DNA of 64,000 bases from Methylotenera_A sp046594915 (GTDB lineage: Bacteria > Pseudomonadota > Gammaproteobacteria > Burkholderiales > Methylophilaceae): NCBI GenBank assembly GCA_046594915.1, contig JBKJRC010000005.1, positions 248,001 through 312,000 of the forward strand. The letters are read 5' to 3'. The position numbers and the translations under genes are program-made. The notes beneath the pieces are model-generated. The model did no database searches and was not told where the DNA came from. It was given only the letters and a program-made list of their open reading frames with translations. Of the stretch, positions 53,822 to 61,054 are shown piece by piece. Numbering within the stretch: the first letter of the stretch is position 1; every line of letters begins with the position of its first letter.

Positions 53822-54346
53822 ATGAAAAAGTTTTTAACATTATTAGCCCTTGCAACATTGTCGTTTAATGCTGCCGCGCACGGCCCAACACCACAAAAAG
53901 TAGAAAAATCCATCGTGATTAAAGCAGCTCCAGCAAAAACATGGGCATTGGTAAAAGACTTTGGCAATATCCACACATGGCATCCAGCCGTTGCCTCTAC
54001 AAAATTAGAGAAAAAAGGCGACGAAACATTTAGAACACTTAACCTAAAAGGCGGCGGTGAAATTAACGAAAAACTGCGTAGCATTGACGACAAAGACATG
54101 AAATTGAAATATGAAATTGTTGGCGGCGTAGCCCCAGTAGCGGATTACAACTCGGTAATGACAGTCACTGCAGGCCCAGGCGCTGGCGAATCAACTGTTA
54201 CTTGGGTTGGTCGTTTTTACCGTACCTACAAATTAAATCCACCCATTCCAGCAGGCCAAGATGACGAAACCGCCTTAAAATTTGTGACAGACGTTTATGA
54301 CGGCGGCTTGGCTAACATGAAAAAGGTGCTAGAAAGCTCAAAGTAA
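53822..54346 (+). CDS. exported MxaD-like SRPBCC protein
   Basis: A 174-aa protein with a signal peptide (MKKFLTLLALATLSFNAAAH) and a START/Bet v1-type SRPBCC domain: EKSIVIKAAPAKTWALVKDFGNIHTWHPAV near 29-58 and a final TDVYDGGLANMKKVL helix. Closest remembered family is MxaD, a periplasmic accessory protein of methanol oxidation in methylotrophs, which suggests but does not prove that role. A GGAGAG site precedes ATG 53822. Just past the stop another frame encodes a KKPWWKFW tail. A strong terminator follows. Confidence 0.82.
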   Translation: MKKFLTLLALATLSFNAAAHGPTPQKVEKSIVIKAAPAKTWALVKDFGNIHTWHPAVASTKLEKKGDETFRTLNLKGGGEINEKLRSIDDKDMKLKYEIVGGVAPVADYNSVMTVTAGPGAGESTVTWVGRFYRTYKLNPPIPAGQDDETALKFVTDVYDGGLANMKKVLESSK

Positions 54347-54442
54347 CAAGCCAGGAAGCTGGCGCAACATCTGGAAACTCGGCCAATAGTTCGACAAAAA
54401 AACCGTGGTGGAAATTTTGGTGATTTAATTTACCTACCATTT

Positions 54443-54475
54443 AAAAGGGGATTGCATAGGCAATCCCCTTTTTTT
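54443..54475 (+). terminator. strong terminator
   Basis: Stem AAAAGGGGATTG (54443-54454), loop CATAGG, stem CAATCCCCTTTT (54461-54472) followed by more T. It ends the MxaD-like transcript. Confidence 0.94.
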
Positions 54476-54512
54476 ATTTGAAATCTTATTCAAATAAATA
54501 GCCAAGTAATTG

Positions 54513-54590
54513 TGACAAAGTTTGTAAGCTGTGACAAATTTTGTCAAAGAAATAAAATTAAACTTGCAGTCGGGCTAAGACTTAGCTAAG
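54513..54590. promoter_or_regulatory. candidate operators of the toxin-antitoxin locus
   Basis: A perfect palindrome TGACAAATTTTGTCA at 54532-54546 is preceded 19 bp upstream by a related site TGACAAAGTTTGT (54513-54525). A separate 10-bp palindrome CTTAGCTAAG lies at 54581-54590, 39 bp before the antitoxin ATG. Phd/YefM antitoxins autoregulate through such sites. Confidence 0.5.
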
Positions 54591-54628
54591 TTTAACTTTT
54601 TACTGTTTGTTAATAAAAGGATATTTTT

Positions 54629-54868
54629 ATGCAAGTTATTCCTATGCACCAAGCAAAAAGCAATTTATCTAGCCTAGTTAAACGCGCCGCTAGCGGGGAA
54701 ACCTTGTTAATAGGCGCTTATGGGCATGCTGAAGCAATGTTGGTGGCAGTAAATAGTCAACTAAAACCGGCAAAAAAAGTGGGCTTGCTTGCTGGAAAAA
54801 TAGACATTCCCGACAACTTTAATGACGCATTACCCGCAGACGTTATCGCCAATTTTGAAGGCGCTTAA
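54629..54868 (+). CDS. Phd/YefM-family antitoxin
   Basis: A 79-aa protein opening MQVIPMHQAKSNLSSLVKRAASGETLLI, the DNA-binding Phd/YefM fold, with a C-terminal acidic tail (IDIPDNFNDALPADVI) that would wrap the toxin. AAAGGA precedes the ATG. The PIN-toxin reading frame begins 2 bp after its stop. As the toxin is interrupted, the antitoxin may now be an orphan. Confidence 0.88.
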   Translation: MQVIPMHQAKSNLSSLVKRAASGETLLIGAYGHAEAMLVAVNSQLKPAKKVGLLAGKIDIPDNFNDALPADVIANFEGA

Positions 54869-54870
54869 GC

Positions 54871-55251
54871 ATGATACGCATTCTGATGGATACGCATATT
54901 TTGCTGTGGCTGTTGGCAGATTCACCACAAATACAGCCGATTAAAAGCCTAATTTTACCATATTAAACAGAGGTTTACGTTAGCACTGCGTCTTGGTGGG
55001 AGCTGGCGATTAAAATTGGAATTGGCAAAATAAACATCGATTTGCCGCTTTTAAGACAAGCGGCGGCAGATAGCGGTTTTATCGATTTACCCGTGTTAGG
55101 CTTGCATACCCAAACTTTACTAAGCCTGCCCCATTTGCATAAAGATCCATTTGATCGGCTATTAATTGCACAAGCGACAATTGAACCGATGCGATTGATT
55201 ACTAACGATAAAATATTGTGTGAGTATTCAAATCTGGTGGATTTAATTTAG
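54871..55251 (+). pseudogene. PIN-domain (VapC-type) toxin interrupted by a stop codon
   Basis: The frame from ATG 54871 reads MIRILMDTHILLWLLADSP... to TAA at 54964-54966, then continues in the same frame as TEVYVSTASWWELAIK... to 55251, for 126 codons in total, the normal PIN-toxin size. All four acidic positions remain: Asp of MDTH, Glu of WWELAIK, Asp of KDPFDRLLIAQA and Asp of ITNDKIL. The only visible lesion is the TAA, so inactivation looks recent. A downstream restart near 55042 (TTG) would lack the first active-site Asp. Confidence 0.82.
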
Positions 55252-55304
55252 CTTTAGTTTTATTTTACAAGTCTTAATTTAAACTTTACGTTACAAAAAT
55301 AAAG

Positions 55305-55321
55305 TTGGCACGGCTGTTGCT
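55305..55321 (+). promoter_or_regulatory. sigma-54 promoter of pilA
   Basis: TTGGCACGGCTGTTGCT fits the sigma-54 consensus YTGGCACGrNNNTTGCW at every position, with the -24 GG and -12 GC correctly spaced. The transcript would start near 55332, leaving an ~80-nt leader before the pilA ATG. sigma-54/PilR control of pilA is established in several Proteobacteria. Confidence 0.9.
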
Positions 55322-55414
55322 AATAAACTTTCAAGCACTGACAACAAAAGCGGATACGGTGTTTGGTTATTGGTGTAAGCAACTTAATTTATCAACGGAC
55401 TAAAGGAATTTAAT

Positions 55415-55843
55415 ATGAACAAACAAATGGTACAAAAAGGTTTTACCTTAATTGAGTTAATGATTGTGGTGGCCATTATTGGTATTTTAGCTGCGATTGC
55501 GATACCTTCTTATCAAAATTATACTAAAAGAGCTAAGTTTCAGGACATCGTTACTTCCGCTGCTGCAGTTGAAACTGCTATATCGATATGTATGGACGAA
55601 AATGGTGGCGATGCTACTGCTTGTGATACAGCTTCAAAAGTGGGTATTACTACAATCTCAAACTCTAAAGAGGCAGCAACTGCCTTAGCTATAACGGCTA
55701 CAACCGCAGCAGTTACCGCAACTGCAAATACAGCAGCAGGTGGTTATACTTATATCAACACGCCTTCTCTAGCTAGTGGCGCGACACAATTAGTTTGGAC
55801 CCAATCTGGTACTTGCTTGACAAATAAAGCTTGTAAAGATTAA
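55415..55843 (+). CDS. pilA: type IV pilin PilA
   Basis: A 142-aa major-pilin-type protein. A short leader MNKQMVQKG is cut after Gly9 by prepilin peptidase, leaving FTLIELMIVVAIIGILAAIA with Glu5. The globular part has one disulfide candidate pair near residues 67/77 and a C-terminal pair (TCLTNKAC) forming a small D-loop. The middle (about 95-118) is unusually Ala/Thr-rich. AAAGGA precedes the ATG. The pilin gene stands alone, away from pilT/pilU and the PilB-like ATPase. Confidence 0.93.
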   Translation: MNKQMVQKGFTLIELMIVVAIIGILAAIAIPSYQNYTKRAKFQDIVTSAAAVETAISICMDENGGDATACDTASKVGITTISNSKEAATALAITATTAAVTATANTAAGGYTYINTPSLASGATQLVWTQSGTCLTNKACKD

Positions 55844-55872
55844 TCTTTGTAATATTAAATAAAAAAGCAAGC

Positions 55873-55981
55873 GTAGCCTCGATGCAATGAAATAAATCGA
55901 GGTTCAATAAAACAACAACCCCTGCACTTTGCGGGGTTTTGTTTTATGGGTCATGGATAACCTTGATTACCATCGTGGCTA
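55873..55981. repeat. palindromic intergenic repeat, copy 2, containing a terminator
   Basis: Begins GTAGCCTCGATGCAATGAAAT and ends CCTTGATTACCATCGTGGCTA, matching the ends and CCTTGATTAC core of the copy at 53552. The middle is replaced by the pilA terminator and ~20 bp more. The 242-bp gap 55844-56085 holds nothing else evident. Confidence 0.6.
55907..55945 (+). terminator. pilA terminator
   Basis: Stem ACCCCtGCA (55918-55926) and TGCGGGGT (55930-55937) with one bulged T, loop CTT, then TTTGTTTT. A-rich flank upstream. Confidence 0.85.
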
Positions 55982-56085
55982 TTATGCTGTTGGTATCACC
56001 TCTATTTAATGATGCTGTACGAATTAAATTTGACTGTTTTTACGCTTACTATAAAGCAAGATTATTTAAATAATAAAAGGCAATT

Positions 56086-56325
56086 ATGTCTACCGCGACG
56101 CTCACCTCTAAAGGGCAAATCACCATTCCTGCGCCAGTAAGGGCATCTTTGGGGCTAAAAATCGACAGTAGAATAGAATTTGTGGCGACACAAGATGGGC
56201 AGTATTTGATGATTGCGGCCAATAAGCCTGTGCAAGCGCTAAAAGGTTTGCTACGTAAACCTGATATGCCGATTACGATTGAACAGATGAATCAAGCAAT
56301 TGCATTAGGCGGTATTAAGCGGTGA
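56086..56325 (+). CDS. AbrB/SpoVT-type antitoxin
   Basis: A 79-aa protein with the swapped-hairpin AbrB/MazE N-terminus MSTATLTSKGQITIPAPVRASLGL and a C-terminal toxin-binding tail (LKGLLRKPDMPITIEQMNQAI). It overlaps the PIN toxin by four bases (GTGA), so the two are coupled. This is the second toxin-antitoxin locus within 2 kb, of a different antitoxin class from the first. Confidence 0.88.
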   Translation: MSTATLTSKGQITIPAPVRASLGLKIDSRIEFVATQDGQYLMIAANKPVQALKGLLRKPDMPITIEQMNQAIALGGIKR

Positions 56326-56672
56326 TTGGTTTGGATACGAATATTTTAGTGCGCTATATTGCACAAGATGATGCCGAACAATCTCTTAAAGCCACCCAAT
56401 TAATTGAATGGCTATCGGCAGAAGCCCCTGGATTTGTAAGGCTGGTATCTGTTGTTGAGCTTGTTTGGTTGATGCTTGGTTGCTATAAAGCCACAAAGAC
56501 AGAATGCGTTGCCATATTACAAACACTTTTACGCACCAGCGAAATACTGCTAGAAAATGCCGATTTTGCTGATTGCTTAATTGTTAGCTGTGCCAAAAAT
56601 GCAAAATGCACTAACGTGATGACTTTTGACAAAAATGCTGCGAATGCGGCTGGTATGCTTTTAATACAATAG
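56322..56672 (+). CDS. PIN-domain (VapC-type) toxin, apparently shortened
   Basis: A 116-aa PIN-family ribonuclease from GTG 56322. Active-site acids are visible: Asp5 of GLDTN, Glu in SVVELVWLM (near 46), Asp in ADFADCLI (near 86) and Asp in MTFDKNA (near 103). Relatives are usually ~130-140 aa and have a stretch of roughly 15-20 residues between LLEN and the ADFADCLI motif; here LLENADFADCLI runs straight through, suggesting an in-frame deletion. Its stop is immediately next to the stop of the convergent gene. Activity uncertain. Confidence 0.82.
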   Translation: MIGLDTNILVRYIAQDDAEQSLKATQLIEWLSAEAPGFVRLVSVVELVWLMLGCYKATKTECVAILQTLLRTSEILLENADFADCLIVSCAKNAKCTNVMTFDKNAANAAGMLLIQ

Positions 56673-57758
56673 TTAAGCGTTGCTGCTTCGCGTGCCACCT
56701 TCCAGCACTTCCGCTTTTAACCCGCATTGCGCCAAAATAAACGCTGCTGCGCTGCTGCGGCGGCCTGTTTGGCAATACACGATGTAATCTTTGGCTAGAT
56801 CTAAACTTTCTGCAAAGCTGCGTAACTCATGCAAAGGCGCATTAATGGCGCCGTCAATATGTTCATGTTTATATTCAGATGCAAAGCGCACGTCTATCCA
56901 CACGGCATTGCCTCTGGCTACTTTTTCATCGGCGGCTTGTTTATTAATGCTGTTTACGATGGGCGCTTTTAATAACTCGATGAAATCTTGTTTCTGTAAG
57001 CGCAACAATTTTCCGCTGGTTTTCATGGTCACGGTTGCATTGCGTTTATTGTCCGATGCCAATGCCTCTTCGCCAAAGCCTGCGCCTGTTGAAATTTCTG
57101 CCAGCATCACTGGCGGTTGGCTAATATCGGTGATGCGGCTAACAATTGCTGTGCCCTGCTGAATCAGATAGTAATAATCGCCTTCTTGCCCTTGCGTGAT
57201 AATGGTTTGTTCGGCTGATACATTCAGTGCGGTCATGCGCTCAAACATGGCTTCAATATTAGCAGGCGGCAATCTGCCAAAAATACCATTGTGCACCTGA
57301 AAAGCATGAAAACTAGCGGCATCTAACGGGCCGTTAATTTGTGTCGTATTGGGCTTTGATTTAACCTGCGCAGGCGGATAACCCGATAGTTGATCCCATG
57401 TCATCATAATATCCAGCAAATCCAAATCAATGCGCACAATCTCAATCGGGGTTAATGCAATGGTGTCTTTAATTTTTAATCGTTGAGTGTCCAAGGGATG
57501 TTTAGCCGCATCTGTGCCTGCACGCAAAATTAGTTTATTGCCATTTTCGTAACGAATGCCTAAATCGCCTTTTACCAGATACAAAGCCTGCGTTTCAGCA
57601 TTCATGCGGGTTGGGTCTAAGTCTTTGCTGATATATTCCACGATGCAAAGCGGCGCCAGTTCGTCTAAACGATTGGGCGACAATCTGGCAATTGGCTCAA
57701 AACGCAACAATGCGTTTCTATCGATTGCAGGGCTGGTGGATGGGTTTTCTGGTTGCAT
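56673..57758 (-). CDS. cyclic-nucleotide-binding and rhodanese domain protein
   Basis: A 361-aa protein without signal peptide or membrane helix. A degenerate first cNMP-like region (about 20-120) is followed by a second cNMP domain (about 157-275) with phosphate-binding cassette FGEEALASDNKRNATV (228-243), keeping Glu and Arg. A C-terminal rhodanese domain (about 283-361) has catalytic Cys329 in YCQTGRRS. There is no HTH, so it is not a Crp-type transcription factor. It lies 34 bp downstream of the MBL hydrolase and in line with an adenylate cyclase, so it is a candidate cAMP effector. The rhodanese part ends just after LEGG, slightly short. Confidence 0.87.
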   Translation of the reverse strand: MQPENPSTSPAIDRNALLRFEPIARLSPNRLDELAPLCIVEYISKDLDPTRMNAETQALYLVKGDLGIRYENGNKLILRAGTDAAKHPLDTQRLKIKDTIALTPIEIVRIDLDLLDIMMTWDQLSGYPPAQVKSKPNTTQINGPLDAASFHAFQVHNGIFGRLPPANIEAMFERMTALNVSAEQTIITQGQEGDYYYLIQQGTAIVSRITDISQPPVMLAEISTGAGFGEEALASDNKRNATVTMKTSGKLLRLQKQDFIELLKAPIVNSINKQAADEKVARGNAVWIDVRFASEYKHEHIDGAINAPLHELRSFAESLDLAKDYIVYCQTGRRSSAAAFILAQCGLKAEVLEGGTRSSNA

Positions 57759-57792
57759 TGTGTTTTTAATCGTATTGTTTTGATTATATTGT

Positions 57793-58557
57793 TTATAAGT
57801 TAAATATTTGTTGATGCGCCAGCGCTATGCAATGCTGCGTTTTAGGGTTGGCCGCAATTTCCTGCATAATCGTTGCGTCTTCGCCTGGCTTAAGATGCGT
57901 AATATACACCGCTGCCCGGCTTTGCATGCACGTTAATTCATCTGCCAAGGTGTCTGGGCACAAGTGTTTAGAAACGCTTGCTAATTCAGCTTCTGCATTA
58001 CTAAATGCCGTTTCAATAATCAGCACTTTTAAGTTGTTAACTTGATTGACATGATGCCAAAAAGCAGCACTGCCTGCAGTGTCACCGGTAAATACCAGGC
58101 TATTTAAACCACTATCGATTTGATAGCCGACAGCGGGAACCACATGATTAGCGGGCACTGCTGTAATAATTTTAGCGTTAATTGCTACGCCTTCACCCAC
58201 ACAGATTTCGTTGTAGCGCAAAAATGGCGCGTCTGCATTAGGGATCGCATTAAAATTAGGCCAGATAAGCCAGTTAAAAACGTGCTGTTTTAAAATGTTA
58301 ATCACTTCAAGCGTGGCATGCACGGTTATCGGCGCGTTGCGCAAGCCCATCACAGTATCTAATAATAAAGGAATCGACGCGATGTGATCCAAATGCGTGT
58401 GCGTGACGAAAATATGGTCGATTTTTAACAACGCATCTAACGATAAATCGCCTACGCCCGTGCCTGCGTCAATTAAGACATCGTCATCAACCAGCAGCGA
58501 TGTGGTGCGCATGCCGCCACCAATGCCTCCACTACAACCAAGAATTTTTATTTGCAT
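57793..58557 (-). CDS. MBL-fold hydrolase, probable cyclic-nucleotide phosphodiesterase
   Basis: A 254-aa metallo-beta-lactamase-fold protein. The metal motif is HTHLDH (53-58), followed by His138 (PANHVV), Asp159 (FTGDTAG) and a C-terminal His in YITHLKPG. The HxHLDH form and overall layout match class II cyclic-nucleotide phosphodiesterase-like hydrolases, though the usual Gly after HLDHxx is Ser. Context between an adenylate cyclase and a cNMP-binding protein supports cAMP hydrolysis, which remains inference; other MBL substrates are possible. Confidence 0.8.
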   Translation of the reverse strand: MQIKILGCSGGIGGGMRTTSLLVDDDVLIDAGTGVGDLSLDALLKIDHIFVTHTHLDHIASIPLLLDTVMGLRNAPITVHATLEVINILKQHVFNWLIWPNFNAIPNADAPFLRYNEICVGEGVAINAKIITAVPANHVVPAVGYQIDSGLNSLVFTGDTAGSAAFWHHVNQVNNLKVLIIETAFSNAEAELASVSKHLCPDTLADELTCMQSRAAVYITHLKPGEDATIMQEIAANPKTQHCIALAHQQIFNL

Positions 58558-58677
58558 TTATTTTCTCTACGCTCACTGTACGCAATTTTTTAAGCCACAT
58601 CTCGACTTAAGATTTAGATCTAACGTTTCAACCAAACATCTCGACTTAACCATTATTTCAGCTTAACTTTTTTAAAT

Positions 58678-60912
58678 TTAACTATTACCGACTTCAATAT
58701 TAAAAACTCCATCCCAATCCGCTTTGGGCGGCGCGCGCCTGAATTGCGTAATTCGTTCGATATAACGCGCATACAACAATTGTTGTGGGTGCATTTTTTG
58801 TAGATTGATAAACTGTGTTTCGCTTAAATCCCAGCGCTGATCGCGATACGATTTCAACGCTTCGCGATACAGTTTCAGTTCATCAATCATTGCAATCGAC
58901 AACACGCTTTTTGTATCCAATGGCTCATAAACCGTCACTGGAATATCTTTACCTTTTACCCGCACTGCATCTAACTCGCGATACACGAACTGCGGCGTTT
59001 TTGCCCTTACAAACTCGCTCACCACAATATCCACGCCATAATATTTGGTTAAGCTTTCTAAACGCGCACCCAAATTAACCGAATCGCCCATCACGGTATA
59101 TGCCATGCGAAAACTGGAACCCATATTGCCAACCACCATATTGCCCGTATTAATGCCAATGCCGATTTTGATGGCTGGCCAGCCTTTTTTAACAAATTTC
59201 TGGTTAATGCTGTTAAGCGCAGCTTTCATTTCGATTGCTGCATTCAATGCATTTTGCGCATGATTTTCATCTTTAAGCGGCGCGCCCCAAAATGCCATAA
59301 TCGCATCGCCCATATATTTATCAATCGTGCCGCGATTGTTGTGTATGATTTGCGTCAAAGGTGTCAAAAATTCGTTCATCATCTGCGTTAACTGCGTCGG
59401 GTTTAAACCTTCTGCAATGTTGGTAAATCCACGAATATCGGTAAACAAAACCGTCATTTCGCGATTCTCGCCCGCCATGTTGATGGACTCGGGATTTTGC
59501 GCCATTTCATTCACTAGCTCTGGTGGAACATATTGACCAAAAAGCCCTGTCAACTGGCGCTTTCCGCGCGATTCCACAAAAAATCCGTAACTCATATTCA
59601 CGAGATAAATCAGCCCTATCATCAACAACGAAGCCGCAATTGGCAACACCAAATTGGCATATTGCCAGCTCATTAAATTAACACCTATCACCGCGATTAA
59701 CACACCCAGCGACATCAAGGTTGCTTTGAGTGGGTTTAACGTCGGTAAACTAAATGCTAGCAATAAGCCTGCCAACAATACCAGCAGAAATTCCGTGCCG
59801 CGCACATAGCTAGGGCGTGCTTTGATATTATTATCTAATATGCCCGCGATAATATTGGCGTGAACTTCTACCCCAGGAAACACATTTTGTACGGGCGTGG
59901 CGCGCAAATCCATTAAACCTTGCGCAGTTGTTCCCACCAGCACAATTTTATTGTGCAAAATTTCCAGCGGCACTCTGTTGTTCATCACATCGGTTGCCGA
60001 CACATATTGAAAACTGCCTTGCATGCCGCGATAGGGAATCAGCATCGCCACTTCATCATCAACCGGGATTTGCCTGCCAGCCAGACTAAACGATTCCAAA
60101 CCGGCATAATCTTGGCTGACGCCAAGATTCGGAAATTCGGCCGTTAATCGTGCGTTTTTAAAATAGGCGCGCGCCACTGCAATCGCCAGCGCATCGTAAT
60201 ATTGGCCGTTATATTCAATTAAAACCGATACTTTGCGGCTGATGCCGTCTGCATCTGGCTCTGGGTTAAAATGCCCGGCGGTTAAGGCTGCATCTTGCAA
60301 AATGGCTAAATTGGCACCATAACCGGCGGCCTCTACAAAATCAATTGGCTTATTTTCAAAACTACCGGCTTTAAAAGTTGCGCGGGGTAATTCGCCCACG
60401 CGGTTGATATCGGTATTATTGAAAAAATAACCCAGCACCACAGTGCGATTTTTTAAACTATTGGCAAAGGTTTGGTCGTAATCTAATTGCGGTTTAATGG
60501 CCCGCAAAGCATTGGCAAAATTGGCGTCATCTTTAAAATATTGCTGTTGCATGCGCTCTAAATTCTTTAGCCCAGAGCTTTCATCTTTTTCGGCGAATAC
60601 CACGTCAAAACCCAAGGTATTAATATGATAATGTGCAAAAAGCTGATTCACCAATTGCGCCGATTTATCGCGCGCCCACGGCCAGCGACCTTGTTCTTTT
60701 AAGCTTTTTTCATCGATATCGACTATGACGATTCGCTTATCCAGCGTACGCGGCATTAACAAGTTAAGCCGAAAATCATAGCTAAAATTTTCTAGTTTTT
60801 GAACAAAATTGAGTGTTAACCCACCACTGATATGTAACAAAATGATGACAATAATGGCTAAACTGAGTGCAAATCGCACGCCATGTTGTTTTAAAAGTGT
60901 GGATAAAAACAT
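58678..60912 (-). CDS. CHASE2-domain class III adenylate cyclase
   Basis: A 744-aa membrane receptor cyclase. One N-terminal helix (about 14-35), a periplasmic CHASE2 sensor (about 40-345), three closely spaced helices (about 372-440), then the class III catalytic domain (about 482-640). Metal aspartates are D492 (LFTDIRGFT) and D536 (DKYMGDAIMAFWG); K532 and T606 fit adenine selection; N613 and R617 (SVNLGARLE) are the transition-state pair, so it should be active. It would convert an unknown external signal into cAMP, with hydrolase and effector genes just downstream. Confidence 0.9.
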   Translation of the reverse strand: MFLSTLLKQHGVRFALSLAIIVIILLHISGGLTLNFVQKLENFSYDFRLNLLMPRTLDKRIVIVDIDEKSLKEQGRWPWARDKSAQLVNQLFAHYHINTLGFDVVFAEKDESSGLKNLERMQQQYFKDDANFANALRAIKPQLDYDQTFANSLKNRTVVLGYFFNNTDINRVGELPRATFKAGSFENKPIDFVEAAGYGANLAILQDAALTAGHFNPEPDADGISRKVSVLIEYNGQYYDALAIAVARAYFKNARLTAEFPNLGVSQDYAGLESFSLAGRQIPVDDEVAMLIPYRGMQGSFQYVSATDVMNNRVPLEILHNKIVLVGTTAQGLMDLRATPVQNVFPGVEVHANIIAGILDNNIKARPSYVRGTEFLLVLLAGLLLAFSLPTLNPLKATLMSLGVLIAVIGVNLMSWQYANLVLPIAASLLMIGLIYLVNMSYGFFVESRGKRQLTGLFGQYVPPELVNEMAQNPESINMAGENREMTVLFTDIRGFTNIAEGLNPTQLTQMMNEFLTPLTQIIHNNRGTIDKYMGDAIMAFWGAPLKDENHAQNALNAAIEMKAALNSINQKFVKKGWPAIKIGIGINTGNMVVGNMGSSFRMAYTVMGDSVNLGARLESLTKYYGVDIVVSEFVRAKTPQFVYRELDAVRVKGKDIPVTVYEPLDTKSVLSIAMIDELKLYREALKSYRDQRWDLSETQFINLQKMHPQQLLYARYIERITQFRRAPPKADWDGVFNIEVGNS

Positions 60913-61054
60913 CGTGTTTAATGGATTGATTTTAATATTATTTTTCAGCCTTTATAAACGCTAGCATAGCGGATAAAATGTGCGCTGAATAGGCGGTTAC
61001 CATGCTGAACATCTTAGAAATGCAGAGGATTAATTAAAGTGCAAATGATTAAAA

